This document shows, piece by piece, positions 12,290 through 23,830 of a DNA stretch of 64,000 nt. A model generated the notes under the pieces. That model did not search any database. It had not been told where the DNA came from and saw only the letters and a program-made list of their open reading frames with translations. Numbering within the stretch: the stretch's first letter is position 1; each line of letters begins with the position of its first letter. Position numbers and translations under genes: made by a program. This stretch comes from Castanea sativa (taxonomy: Eukaryota; Streptophyta; Magnoliopsida; Fagales; Fagaceae), in NCBI RefSeq assembly GCF_040712315.1, contig NC_134018.1, forward strand, positions 4,735,501 through 4,799,500, written 5' to 3'.

Positions 12290-13625
12290 TTTATATAACA
12301 TATTTAGCACTTTTGCAATCAATGCATAACAAAAACTTTTGATTTAGCAACTCACTTTGAAATTTGGAGATGCATAGCACTATAGATAAAATTTCTTTTT
12401 TTTTATAGCACTATAATTTATTTGTGTAGTATTCCAAACTCCTAAATGAAAATGAAGAATTTTTTTGGATGAGTCCGATGAAACAAGTTGTTTTAGAATA
12501 CCTCCATAACTAATGTCAGAGGCATCAGTTTCAACAATTTTTAAAGCATTAATAGTAGGGATACCAAAACAAGGCAAAATTTTTACATGAGACTTGATTT
12601 GTTTAACAAGAGAAGTATGAGTATCAGACCAAGGAGGTGGATTATTCTGTAATCGATCGAAGAAAGGTTTACATTATTTCCTCAAGTCCTTATAAAACTC
12701 AGCAATGTAGTTCAAAGACCCAAGGAATCTTTGTAACTGCATTTTATAAATAATGACATCAGAAAATTTATCAGCAAATTGAATGACTCTGTCAATGGGA
12801 TGAATTTGTCCTTCAGAAATGTCATAGCCAAGGAAACGAACTTTTGTTTGAAATAGTTTTATTTTCTTTGCAGAGACAACAAGGCCATTATGTTTGATGA
12901 TATCAAGAAATGTATATAAATGTTTCCAATGTTCATCAATGAATTTGGAATAGACAAGGACATCATCAATGTAAACAATGGTGAAATGACTGAAGGAATT
13001 GAAGATATCATTCGTAATGTTCTGGAATTCACTAGGGGCATTCTTAAGGCCAAAAGGCAAAACATTCCACTCATAATGTCCAAAGGGAGTGGTGAAAGCA
13101 ATCTTGTACTTATCAGTTTCACATATTTGGACTTGCCAAAACCCATATTTCATATCAAAATTAAAGAATATGACAGCATCACTTAACCTATGTACTAGGT
13201 CACTCTTATTGGGGATAGGATACCTAATCCATTCTAAAACTTTGTTCAAAGGTTTGTAATTGATAACTAGATGAGGAGCCCTTCTTTCAATTTCAACATT
13301 CTTTTGAACATAGAAGGTAGCACAAGACCTGGGGGATTTGCTATTCCTAATTAGTTTTTTAGCAAGCAAATCGTGAATTTCCATTTTACAAAATTCAACA
13401 GTTTCAACGTTCATTTGAATGGGACAAGCTTTAGTAGGAATGTTCTTTTCATTAAAATCTTTAACATATGGTAAATTAATAATATGCTTTTTCCTATGTC
13501 AAAAAGCGTTGGGAATATTAGAACAAACATCGTTAATCAATACCTTATGAAAATTATCAATTTTGGATTGTAATAATTTATTGGAAAGTTGTTCAGCAAT
13601 CTTCTTATATCTAACTTCTTACTTA
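12290..13625 (-). pseudogene. Caulimovirid polyprotein fragment: reverse transcriptase and RNase H
   Basis: The longest open piece (12674-13414) holds the reverse transcriptase fingers and palm, with the YIDD catalytic box at about residues 148-151 of that piece and the LPFGLKNAP motif just before it. The same frame continues upstream to about 13620 past one in-frame TGA near 13500. Downstream, the RNase H region (12380-12577) shows the first catalytic Asp in a VETDASDISYGG context. The remaining RNase H and its C-terminal DIEYIKGSEN motif (near 12200) are split by frameshifts, one at an A-run. The enzyme is therefore inactive as it stands. It is a relic, not a host gene. Confidence 0.82.
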
Positions 13626-14114
13626 AGAAAACTTAGAGTTTGGTTTTAGCATGAATCAGGTTTAAAGAATAATCAGTATCAATATATATATATATTTAAG
13701 CCCACTACTCACTCAGTCTAATACCTAAATAAAAAATAAAAAAGATGTACATCTAGATTGACAAAATTCTTCTAAAAAAAATTTGACAAAAAAATTACAA
13801 TATGAAATCTGATTTTAATATTTCTAACTACTGTAATATCCAAAGCATTGAATGGTCGTTTAGCATCAAAATAGCGCACCAATTATACGTATAAGATAAC
13901 TTCTGAATTCTGATCATAGCTTAGAATACATACTTAAAGAGTCGAAGTACAACAAATTCCAGAGTTAACCACCTACAGACTCTGCTACAAAATCCCTCAG
14001 AAAATAAATTTATAACACATACAACCTAATAGTAGAACAAATAACAATCACTGTCATCTTTTAGTCATAGCATATTGAATTCTAATATCATTAATGAAAG
14101 ATAGATAACTAAAG

Positions 14115-14459
14115 CTAATTTGGCCAGACAAATGTTCCAATGGCAAATGACCTCTTTGCATCAAGTGCACCCTTAACAGTAAGTCCATATTCTTTGAGAA
14201 CCATGTCCAACTTCCAGTCCTCCATCTTTTCATAATCTTCCTTTGTGTACCTTGGGTAATGAAGAGGCATTTCAAACCCATTTGCAGAGTCTTCCTTGCT
14301 AACTATAATCTGGGCAATTCCTTCTTCCTTCGAGTCTTTTGATTGAGTCTGCCCTTCATCTGAGCTTGCTGATATGTGGTTGCACTGCATGCTACCATTG
14401 TCCACAAGCCCCAATACTTGTGTAAATGCATAGCTTACAAACCATTTCAAAGAAGTCAT
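14115..14459 (-). CDS. Small DUF7722-like plant protein (114 aa)
   Basis: A single-exon frame of 114 codons. I take the ATG at 14457-14459 as the start because the longer open frame to 14504 has no ATG above it, and because the same ATG is conserved in the left duplicate. The N-terminal 20 residues are moderately hydrophobic (MTSLKWFVSYAFTQVLGLVD), a polar acidic linker follows, and residues about 70-110 form the conserved core with PRYTKEDYEKMEDWKLD and an ending close to FVWPN. I recall this core from a plant-only family of unknown function named DUF7722. A TATA-like box (14561-14571) sits about 100 bp upstream. The C terminus falls about 420 bp from the right edge of the pararetrovirus fragment, so its 3' UTR or terminator may have been altered. 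No function can be assigned. Confidence 0.7.
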   Translation of the reverse strand: MTSLKWFVSYAFTQVLGLVDNGSMQCNHISASSDEGQTQSKDSKEEGIAQIIVSKEDSANGFEMPLHYPRYTKEDYEKMEDWKLDMVLKEYGLTVKGALDAKRSFAIGTFVWPN

Positions 14460-14560
14460 CCCTAATGTCAAAAAAGAGATAAAAAATGAATCAAAATAAC
14501 TCAAAGAGCTTTTAAGAGGAAAGTGTTCATAACAAGCTAGAGAAACCTACTGCTAGCATG

Positions 14561-14571
14561 AATATATATAG
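14561..14571 (-). promoter_or_regulatory. TATA box of the DUF7722-like gene
   Basis: The minus strand reads CCTATATATATTC about 100 bp upstream of the start codon, and the same sequence is kept in the frameshifted duplicate (near 5011-5020). Confidence 0.5.
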
Positions 14572-15715
14572 GTGTTTAGAAACTAAAATAGATGCATCAA
14601 TTATGTGAAGGCCTTGAAAAAAATATCTTTGTTGCAACTTGCAAGAGATATCCTTACCATGGAGGCAAGCTCAAGCCATTGTCATATTAATTGCAGTAGT
14701 TGCTAGTCGCTTTTGATCTTTGAAATCACAACCACATATTGAGGCCAACAAAATACTTGGATATTTTAGCTATTGAGATGGTTTTCAAATATAGTTGCTT
14801 CTAGAGGCTTCACATTATGGATTTTGAAGGTATTATAAAATACAGGTGCTGGTACGAGCATGCTATTTAAGTGATGTGATAGAGCAAAAATTGAAGCCTA
14901 GAATGGATGGTTCTTTATGATGCGCCAATCAAAAAGTTAGGATGATTTCTAATGAGGAAATTTAGATGAATAAAGAAGTGATAATTGTAGGAGAAAGACC
15001 TAGAGTACACGACAAGAAAACCATAGGTGGATTTCTTATTTAGGCACTGTTGATAGATTTTGATTGCGAAATGATATGCCTCATGTCTTTTCAATTATTA
15101 AATGCAAGTTATGGTAGCTTTGTTTGTGGAACGATTGATAAAAAAAAAAATGCTCAGTAAAGTGCATAATAATAAATTCTGAATAGTTTTTGATCAATTT
15201 AGAATTCTAATTTGTAAAATTCAAAATTAGAGTTATTTCTTTCATATAGCTTGTGATTTTTGAAATACGGTTCAGGTTCTTTTCCATTCTCAATTCTAAA
15301 AGTTAAAATTCATGTTGAAGAAAAAAAAATTGAAATTAGAACCGACTTTATGTAGGCCCTCCATTAAAAAAAAAAAAAAAACTTTATGTTGGCCCTTTCT
15401 TGATGAAATCTTTGGACCGCCTTGAAGTTAGTCCAAGCTCTAAACTCTTTCAACAAGCCTAGTTCCTAGGGTCCCAAAATATTTGCTTTTTTATCAGTGA
15501 AAAACTACAGAGATTCATGTAAAACAATTGCAAACAAATCATGCTTTTAACTCTAACCCAGATTCAATTTTAACAATAAAATAGAATCAAGAATTAAAGG
15601 GCATCATTGAAAAGCAAAAAGAAAAAAGAAAAGAAAAAAAGATTCGAAAGTCATACCTGTTTCCATGTAATGTAGAAGTTCCAAATTCATTTTCTCTCTA
15701 GTGATTGATGTTGTT

Positions 15716-15749
15716 AATCACTCTTGACACAAGGTTGTCAAGAGTGATT
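15716..15749. repeat. Perfect 14-bp hairpin with 6-nt loop
   Basis: Arms AATCACTCTTGACA (15716-15729) and TGTCAAGAGTGATT (15736-15749) are exact reverse complements. It lies between the duplication boundary and the TIM50 5' region. No T-run follows, so it is not an obvious Pol III terminator; it may be a palindromic regulatory site or a remnant of a small transposon. Confidence 0.85.
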
Positions 15750-15845
15750 TGAGAGATTAGTGAGATCCTGAGAACTAAGCACCTAAAATACAATACACCC
15801 TTTTCTTTATAGTTCTACAAATAAGGAATTCAATTAAAAAAAAAA

Positions 15846-16150
15846 AAAACCCTAGCTTGGGGGTTAAGAAATCGAATATTCTATATAGGGATACGTATAA
15901 CTGTCCGAAAACCCAGCAGCAATGAGTCGGCGGAAACAAGAAAAGCCCAGAACCAAACTAAAACAAACAGTGAAATTCTAAATTCGAAAATTCTACTCTC
16001 AACTAGAACGACCTAAAACAGACTTCCAAACACACCTCCTCAAAACCCTCCAAAACCCCCAAATTCCCAAACACCCCCCATTCTCTCTCTCTCTCTCTGA
16101 GCCAAAAACCCTAGCTGAACCCTCGAAACCCCCAAAATTCGAAACCCTAG
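15846..16150 (+). promoter_or_regulatory. TIM50 5' region with three telo-box-like motifs and a CT repeat
   Basis: AAACCCTAG-type motifs occur at 15846-15855, 16104-16114 and 16142-16150. A (CT)n tract lies at about 16082-16098, just before the start codon at 16164. Telo-boxes and CT-rich leaders are common in promoters and 5' UTRs of plant housekeeping genes, including mitochondrial and ribosomal ones. The transcription start was not determined. Confidence 0.55.
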
Positions 16151-16163
16151 GAGATTTCAACCA

Positions 16164-19100
16164 ATGTCGTCGGCGTTGATTCTCAGATCCCGCCTGGCCT
16201 CCTCGTTGTCGAAACGGTACATTCGCTTTCTCAGCTCCGACGTCGTTTCGGGGGCTCCCAAGGAGCCGTTGGCGCCTTCTTCTGCTTCCGTTGCTTCTGC
16301 TACTTCCACGGCTTCTTCTAGTGCTGGGAATGGTGGTGAGAGTGCTGCTGCTGCTGCTGCTGTTGCTGATCAAGCTCCTGTAGAGTCTTCGAGCAACAGT
16401 AAAGGTTGGAGGTTTTTCAAGTATGGTCTCATCGGAGCTCTCACCGGCGCCACCGCCACCGCCGGCTACGCCTCCTACGGTTCGTTTTTTTTTTTTTTTG
16501 GGGTTATACGGTGTCGTTTTGGTGTCTTCTAAGTTTTCGTTTTTTTTTTTTTGGGGTTATACGGTTCGTTTTTAGTGGTAAGTTAGATTTAGTGCTAAGG
16601 TGTTGTTTGTAGTGTTGGATGAAAAGAATTGAGAAAAATGGTTATTGGATAATTGGGGGTGTGGTTTTAATGCCCAAAAGGATTGCTTGGTTGGGCTTCT
16701 TTTTTTGGGAAGTGAATGTTTTTGCTTTGCCTTGGCTCTGGGTTTTCTTTTTTCTTTTATTTTATTCTGGTTTAGAGAAATGCTTAAGTTGAAAAATGAT
16801 TAATTAAAGAATGGAGGAGTTGTTTTAGTCCCAAAATGGTTGTTTGGTTTGTGATTTTGTTTTAGAAATGAAGATTTTGGTTATGGTCTTGGTTTGGGAG
16901 AGTTAGGGAATGCTAATAATGTAGTGGGTGTTTTTTTTTTTTTTTTTTTTAAATTTTTATTATTTAAATGAGAGGTGATTGGGTTTTGAATGAAAGCGAG
17001 CATGAAATGATGATTGAATAATGGGGGTGTGATTTGGATCCCAAAAGGGTTGTTTGGTTTGTTTTTGTTGCTCTTGGAAGTAATGATTTTTTACTTTGGT
17101 TTTGGGTTAAAGAGCTAGGAAGTGCTTCAAGGATGCGGAAGTTCTTCGATTGGTCTCGCACATGGGGGTTCACTAATAGTACCTTAGTTGTGGAATTCAT
17201 AGATGTAGCCTTTTTGCACAATTTTCTTATTTTTGTTGTGATTCTTTAGATTTCATTGTGTCCATTGTAAATAAAGTGATTATTTCTTATAAAAAAAGCT
17301 GGTAAATGCTAAATATGTTGTGGGGTCCATTCATTTGTTGATGAACGAGATAATGAGAAATGTGAAATTTTTGGGTTTATTCCGCAGCATACACTACGGA
17401 TGAAATAGATGAGAAGACAAAGGCATTACGGGCATCAGCAAATTTGTCCATCGCAGAGGATGCGCCTGCTGTTGAAGTAAGTATCTCATGAGTGCTTTGT
17501 TCCTTGAAATTGGGTAGCTTCACCATTTACCTATCAAACAAAAAAAGAAAAGAAAATTGGGTAGCTTCACCACTTGCCTGTGGGTGTGTTCATTTGAATG
17601 CCTGTGCTCATGAGGTTGTTGGGTTCTAGTGTTTACAATTTTACATGAGATATCAGAGACTGAAATTTTGTCATCATCTTTTTATTGTGCAGAAATTTCA
17701 AAATTTTCTTTACTCTGCTGCAATGACAGGTAGGGTCCCTGAACTACTTTTCAGTTTGTGTCACTTTCAGATTATTACTTATTCTCCTTGTGTTTTGTTT
17801 ATGTACTCCCCTAGCTGAGGTTTATGTTCTTTTCTGTTATGTTGTCTGTCACTGGATGAGTTAATTTTCAAATCATGCTGCAATGAATGTGTTTCTTGAT
17901 TTATTTGCTCTCTCTCTCTCTCTCTCTCTCTTTTGAGGGCATTATTCAATTTAGTGCTCTTTGATTTTCTCTTAATAGATTATATTTAATCGTTTTATAT
18001 TATTATTCAAAATTTAATGGTAATATATTAGGATAGATGCACTTATACATATATATGCTTAAGATATATTTAGAACAACCAGGTATAAAGATTCTGTGTA
18101 GATGATCACAGCTGTCAATAGTCAACTTTTCTTAGCAGTGGCAGAAGCAGCAACAGCAGGAATGCTAGTTTCCTTGTAGGTTTTTTGTCATTTGCTATAC
18201 TGCGAGATATACTTCATTTGCATGTAGTAGCTTAGCTGGTTGTCTGGGTATGCTTTGCGACCATTGTAACCATAGCAAATGTCAGCCTGTTGAAACTTTA
18301 TCATGTGAATCAGTTACATTTCTTTCTCACATTAGAGGAGTCGATTTTCTGTGAAAAGGCAAGATTTTTTGTGGATATTTAACATTTTTGTGGGATTGGA
18401 AACTTATTTCATATTTTTTGTTTTTGTTTTAAAGCTATGAAGAAAATCAGTAAACATCATCTTGACAACAATGATGTTACAGAAAGAGTATATTCAGCAT
18501 GTTGTAGGCACCATTTCATTGTGAGTGTAGCTCCCACCCCAAAAAAAGGGGGGAGAGAGAGAGAGGAAAATCCTATGAGCTAGATATATTATGTCAATAA
18601 TACTTAGAGGCCTAATCCTGATTAGCTTGTTCTTTGTCTACTTTAATAGCAAGTTAAGAATCCATATGGAACGAATTGAAGTAAATATCACGTGCTGTAT
18701 GCCCATTCCTACATTGAGAAACTCAATAGAGTTTAGTTGGCACTTTTCACTAGTTGGTTTTGAGACTGCAGGACATGAATGAAGACTATTTTGATTGATT
18801 TTGAATGCCAAATCTGTCTGATCTGTCTGATTATAGCTTATGTTTGAATCTGATTGATTCCTTTTATCTCTAACATCTCAGTGCCTGCTAAAGCAACTGA
18901 ACTTTACCTGGACCTGAGGAGGCTAGTTGAAGAGCAAGTTCAGGTTTGTGCCTAATTTTCATATGTGACTTTGGTCTTGCACAACTTATTCTCATTCTTT
19001 TTGTCTCCTTTCTTATTGTTAACCACAAATTCTTCTTACTCCATTACAGGGTTTTTCGGAACCATACGCAGAAAAGCTTCTTCCTGATTTGCATCCCGCA

Positions 19101-22100
19101 GAGCAACATGTTTTTACTCTTGTTCTAGACCTACAAGAGACCCTAATTCATTATGATTGGACGGTGAGGCCAGTAACCTTCTTTATTTATTTATTTAAAA
19201 TTTTTGTAATTTTTTTATTAAAAAAAAATGGAAGCTCTTCAAGAAATCATTAAGATGGGTTGGCACTATCTTAAAATTATTTGATAGTTTTAGTTTACTC
19301 TGAATGCAATGTCATGATTCATGTGTTTTTTTTTTTTTTTTTTTCATTTTAGCCATATGTCTTTGTATTATATGAAGTGCCTCAGCTCTTAAAATCCTTC
19401 TCATTCTCAATTATGTATAAACGATTTGTTTGTTAAGTTGCTTAATGCTTATAAGATTTTTATCTTTGTGGTATGTAAAGCGAGAGAAAGGCTGGCAAAC
19501 TTTCAAAAGACCCGGCGTTGATGCTTTCTTGGAACATCTGGCTCAGTTCTATGAAATTGTTGTGTATTCTGATGAGCAGAGTATGGTAATCTGATTATTC
19601 ATTCCCCATTGTTGGTCGTTACTTTGCTCTTTTGTTATTAATTATTACCATTATTTCTTCTCAAAGTATAATTATTTATCTTGCTTTCTATGGGTATGTG
19701 CAGTTTGTAGACCCTGTTGTTGAAAGGCTGGATCCCAAGCATTGCATACGATATAGGCTATCTAAGGCTGCTACTAAGTACCAGAATGGGAAGCATTACA
19801 GAGTATGGCATTTTCAGCTTTTTGCCTATTTCCTCTTATTTGAAATTATTTGTTTGGAATTTTCAGCTTTTTTCCTATTTCCTCTTATTTTTATACTACT
19901 CAGTTTTTTTCTTTTTCCTTTTTTTGGGGGGTTTTTTGGTGAGAGGAGGGAGTTGGGTTGAACCTGTGACACATAGACAGGTGGCAATTGAGCTACAAGC
20001 CTATTGGCTCTTTTTTCCTTTTCATTTGTTGCATTGGAAGTGAAAACTTGATCTCAACATGTAATCATGGTTAGCCATGAGATATCATATATCACTTAAA
20101 CAAATTGTAACTGATGAAAAATGAGTAATTCATAGCTTGTTAGTTGTAAATTGTCATCATTACAGTTTCTGGCGTTGAAAGTTTGACTTGATAATGCTTG
20201 GTGCTGGGCCTGGATTTTGCCATGCATATGATATAACCTGTTGAAAGGGGCCTCTGCCGTTTCAATTGGCTGCAACCTTAATAACTTAATTATGAGCAAA
20301 ATTGGATTGCCATGTAATCAAATTTCTGCCCTTGATTTATCTCAATCATTTTGCTTAACCACGTGACCACGTCATTTCTTTGAACATTAAATTTGGATCT
20401 CTCTCTGTATTTCTAGAGTTGCCTATTGCTGCCATGTGGACGGCAGAGTTGAATATTAGGAGAGGTGAGTAGGTTTGTTCTTGTAACTTCAATTGCCTTC
20501 ACCCTTCAACCTTCTCTCCCTCTTTCAAGTGCACAAGGTAATCATTACATTAGGGGTCTGTTTAGGATCTGCTTATTTTTCTAAAATTGAAAACTTATTG
20601 AAAACTTTTTGCTGAAAGCACTGTAGATAAAGTTAAAAGTTAGCTGAAATAGTATAATGGGATCCATGAATAGTATTAAAAAGTGCAGTGGGGCCTATGA
20701 GTAGTAGCAAAAATAAGCTGAATAATAAAATAAGCTGGTTTTTTAATTTGGAGCCAAACACACACTAGATTTAACATATAGTTGGGTGGCTTGAACTCTC
20801 TAATTCTTATATTGTGTTACTAGGGAGGTCCTTAGATGTCAATAGATCATTAATTAGCACTTCAAATTCCATTTGTTGTAATCTATCAATACTAGACATA
20901 AAAGTATAGTTGCAAACACAGGTGATTTACAAGTCCTAGAAAATGCTTTTGGTTATATGGGTCTTACAGCTGCAGGGGTAGATTTATGCCAGCTGCTTGT
21001 AGTTGGCCTTGGTAAGACAGTTATATACATGTGCGGACCTTTTGAAGCTTAGACTTGTGATGATTTTTTGAGTGATAGCTGTATATAGGTTGGAGGTCAA
21101 GATTTCATCTGTGAAAGAAGATGAACTGGGGTTAAGTTTTAACTTAGAGTTTGTTTAGGAATAGCTTATTTAGCTAAAACTGAAAACTTTTTGCTAAAGG
21201 TGTTGTAGATAAAGCTAAAAGTTAATTGAAATAGTTCAATGAGACCTATGAATAATGCCAAAAAGTGCAAGGGGATCCATGAATAGTAGCAAAAATAAGT
21301 TAAATAGTAAAAGAAGCTGCCCAATATAAACTTGTCACAAACGCAACCTTAGTTTGTTCTAAAAAAGCAAAATGACTGCAAAAATCAAATATGACATTCA
21401 TATGGAATTAATTAATAACTAATCCATTGTGTATATTATACTTACAGAGAATCACATTAAGCAGTGAATCAATATTCATTCTGATGCTAGACCTGATAAA
21501 GAAATGCAGATAATAAGATGTAATTGCTTTTGGTAGGATCTTTCAAAACTTAACAGAAATCCTGCGAAGATTCTGTATTTGAGTGGCCATGCACTGGAAG
21601 GTTGCCTTCAACATGAGAACTGTGTTCCTATTAAGCCATGGAAGAAGAATGATGCAGATGATACAGCTCTTTTGGACTTTATACCATTTCTTGAATGTAA
21701 GCATTCTTCAATTTCTGTAATTATAATATATAACGAGACACTCTTATAGTGATTTTCATTATCATGTTTGTTGAATAAACCACTGACCTTGTGAAAATGC
21801 ATCACCACCTGGTTGGTTTGTGTGCAGTTGTGGCCCGTACCAGTCCATCTGATATCAGACAAGTACTGGCATCATATCAAGGGTGCGAGATCCCATCAGA
21901 ATTCATTAGGCGTTCTAAAGACTATCAGAGGTGAAAAGATATCTTCTTCTTTTTTTTTTTTTTTTTTTTTTTTTTGTGGGGGTGAGGATGTGTTCACAGA
22001 GAGAATTTTTTAGCTTGATCTGATGATAAAAGTTATTTGATTCTCACTTTTGATGCAAATGACATGTTAATGGTCATGTAGGCGAATGCAAGAACAGAAA

Positions 22101-22127
22101 CAGCAGGGTCGTTTCTGGAAACGTTGA
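16164..22127 (+). CDS. TIM50: Mitochondrial import inner membrane translocase subunit TIM50
   Basis: TIM50 is the receptor of the TIM23 presequence translocase: it sits in the inner membrane with its domain in the intermembrane space and hands preproteins from TOM to TIM23. Ten coding exons with GT-AG junctions join in frame: 16164-16479, 17388-17476, 17693-17729, 18882-18943, 19050-19163, 19481-19585, 19704-19802, 21537-21696, 21828-21930, 22082-22127. The sum is 1131 nt, or 376 aa, the usual plant length. Residues 1-30 are Arg/Ser-rich, like a matrix-targeting signal. An Ala/Ser-rich linker follows, and residues about 84-106 ([20 protein letters not shown]) form the membrane anchor. The HAD-like (FCP1/NIF) domain starts near residue 190. 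The nucleophile motif reads D195-L-Q-E-T199, so the second Asp of DxDxT is replaced, as expected for a non-catalytic TIM50. Conserved blocks [12 protein letters not shown] and [18 protein letters not shown] follow, and the protein ends GRFWKR. Introns hold T-runs, a CT repeat, a SINE and two MITEs. All exons look intact. Confidence 0.95.
19915..20012 (-). mobile_element. tRNA-derived SINE fragment in TIM50 intron 7
   Basis: On the minus strand the sequence runs from GGCTTGTAGCTCAATTG (A-box-like) to CAGGTTCAACCC (B-box-like) and ends in an A-rich tail, seen as T-runs at about 19905-19935 on the plus strand. The head resembles the SINE at 45363-45487. Target duplications were not resolved. Confidence 0.6.
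20553..20766. mobile_element. Tourist-like MITE in TIM50 intron 7 (copy 1)
   Basis: Starts GGGGTCTGTTTAGGAT after TTA and ends GGAGCCAAACACACAC; about 214 bp. The right target duplication is imperfect (TAG). Internal motifs such as GATCCATGAATAGTA are shared with the second copy at 21147. Confidence 0.75.
21147..21348. mobile_element. Tourist-like MITE in TIM50 intron 7 (copy 2)
   Basis: 202 bp with TTA on both sides (21144-21146 and 21349-21351). Ends are GAGTTTGTTTAGGAATAGC and CACAAACGCAACC. It is in the same orientation as, and collinear with, the MITE about 600 bp upstream in the same intron. Confidence 0.78.
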
Positions 22128-23600
22128 GGCCAGGATAATGTAAAAGCAGGTGAAGGAGAAACTGTAGGACTGGATTCCAGTTTGGGGTTAGAAGAAAAGT
22201 ATAAGGCACTGTTATTGAAGGTATCAAGCAAATTTTCTTGCAAACCAAAGCCATTTCAGCCAATGATTTTGAACTGCATCATATAAATTCTGACTATAGA
22301 GTATGTATTTTTGTTTCACGGTAGTTGACCTCACATTTTTTGCATTTATATTTCTGTTCCTTGTGGGGAAACAGAATTTTGGCTTACAGCAATTGAAGTT
22401 TCTACATGTTCATAAGCTTATCCTGCAGAAGAAGAGGGTTGTAATTTAGTTGCTTGAAAAACGTGGTTTCTATTTACGATGCCTGCCAGCAACAAGAATA
22501 CCCCGAACATTTTTTTTACAGAAATCAACATTGTTTGATGAATTTTACCTATTTGATATGCATATTATTTTTGTTTTGACTGGAACCAAGAGATGATCAT
22601 AGTGAGCACCACTTCTATAGGTCATATGAAAGACAAGTGCCAACTATATATTGATTTAATGTAATTATTTACTGGATTGGAGCCAAGATATGATCATAAT
22701 GAGCACCAACTTTATAGTTCATATGAATATTGAGCTCTAACTTTGTAGGTCATGATTGAAACTCTTTTTTGATGCCCAATTGGGTCTTCAATACCACTAA
22801 TTATCATATGCATGGTGGACTTCATGTTAGGAGAGGCTTGTTGCATTTATCGGTAATAGGAGATACCGTCTACACAATATGAGAGGGAGGATGCATGTGC
22901 CGGAGGAATAAAATATCTTTTCACTCACTCCATGCTGCTTTATTGGTTTAGGTTCTCTTTCTTTCTGGTTAAGCCACTCTTTCTCCACATGTTAAAGGCT
23001 AATAGTCACTGTCCAAGACGACTTGAGATGTTACACTACATGTCTCTTTGGACCAACCAAAACAGCTTTGGGGCAAAGTTATTGGATATGGGTTCCATAT
23101 TGGAATACTTTGTAGCTATCAAAAAATGTATGGGGCTTGGTTTGATGAATTTTCCTACTAATTCCTAGTAGTTTTCTACGAGCCTGACATGCTGAATGTG
23201 AATATTTGAATTTTCGAAGCCAAAACAATAACATCATTAACAACGAAATAGTCCCAAAACTATAGGGTCGGTTATGAATCTTTACAAACTAGTCGAAATC
23301 TTTTACAAGTGCAAAATAAATATCTCTAAAAAAAGGTTATTTATACTTTGCCAACATATGGATTGAATTCGATTTGTCTAATTTGATTTGGAAAAAATAT
23401 ACTTTGCCAACAAATGAGGTTGCTATTTTGCTTTTTGAGCCTAATTTTCCAAAAAACGTGTTACAAATGAACATTTTGTTAATGATCTAGGGTTAACTTT
23501 TATTAAAGAATTAAAATTCATGCGGGTGTATAAGTGTTAACTTTTTGTAAGAAACTGAATTTGTTCCAAGTTCCAACCCCTAATAAGTGGTTGCAATGAA
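22128..23600. other. TIM50 3' UTR and intergenic sequence
   Basis: The 3' UTR starts at 22128; its end is not clear. A GT...AG pair (about 22220 to 22372) could be a 3' UTR intron, but this is a guess. The rest shows no gene. Confidence 0.4.
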
Positions 23601-23613
23601 ATTAAATAATTAT

Positions 23614-23830
23614 GTAGCGATGCAGACATATTAACGTTGGGACGTTGACTAGCTTTGTCTTCGGTCTAATTGTAATTAGAGCACTAATTGCATCTTTTGC
23701 TCTGTCTTGAACTAGGAAGTAGGAATCAGTCACTCATGTTAACCACTCTGACTCACCTGTCTAACGAGAATGCAAATAGTTGAAATCACTATTCATAAGG
23801 GTCAATAGCATGCTGTGCACTCTCAGTTGA
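23614..23830 (+). repeat. Dispersed repeat, copy A
   Basis: Landmarks TAATTATGTAGCG, AATTAGAGCACTAA and CACTCTGACTCACCTGTCT recur in the same order at 60890-61090 and, reversed, partly at 51600-51740. No coding content was seen. The class is unknown. Confidence 0.7.

Larger units (their letters stand above)
11244..13696 (-). mobile_element. Endogenous pararetrovirus (Caulimoviridae, florendovirus-like) fragment
   Basis: A minus-strand block holding a reverse transcriptase, an RNase H and, downstream, a second ORF like the extra ORF of florendovirus-type endogenous viruses. It lies exactly where the duplicate copy has continuous host-type sequence, so its limits can be read from the alignment of the two copies. 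TA-rich runs occur at both edges. Movement protein, coat protein and protease regions are absent. Stops and frameshifts are present throughout. The family call is from overall motif order and recall; the genus is less certain. Confidence 0.8.
11186..15640. repeat. Segmental duplication, right copy (interrupted by a pararetrovirus fragment)
   Basis: Matches 4131-7265. The match starts at TTAGTTCTTGATAAATGATG, is broken between about 11244 and 13696 by viral sequence, resumes at AAGCCCACTACTCACTCAG, and runs to GAATTAAAGGGCATCATTG near 15600. The spacer between duplicates (7266-11185) is not repeated. Confidence 0.85.

Noticed and set aside
14460..14504. N-terminal extension of the DUF7722-like gene
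   Set aside because: The open frame above 14459 has no ATG and corresponds to the 5' leader.
15664..15692. Minus-strand first exon (ATG near 15692 with a donor near 15657)
   Set aside because: Only about a dozen codons, with no recognisable downstream exon.
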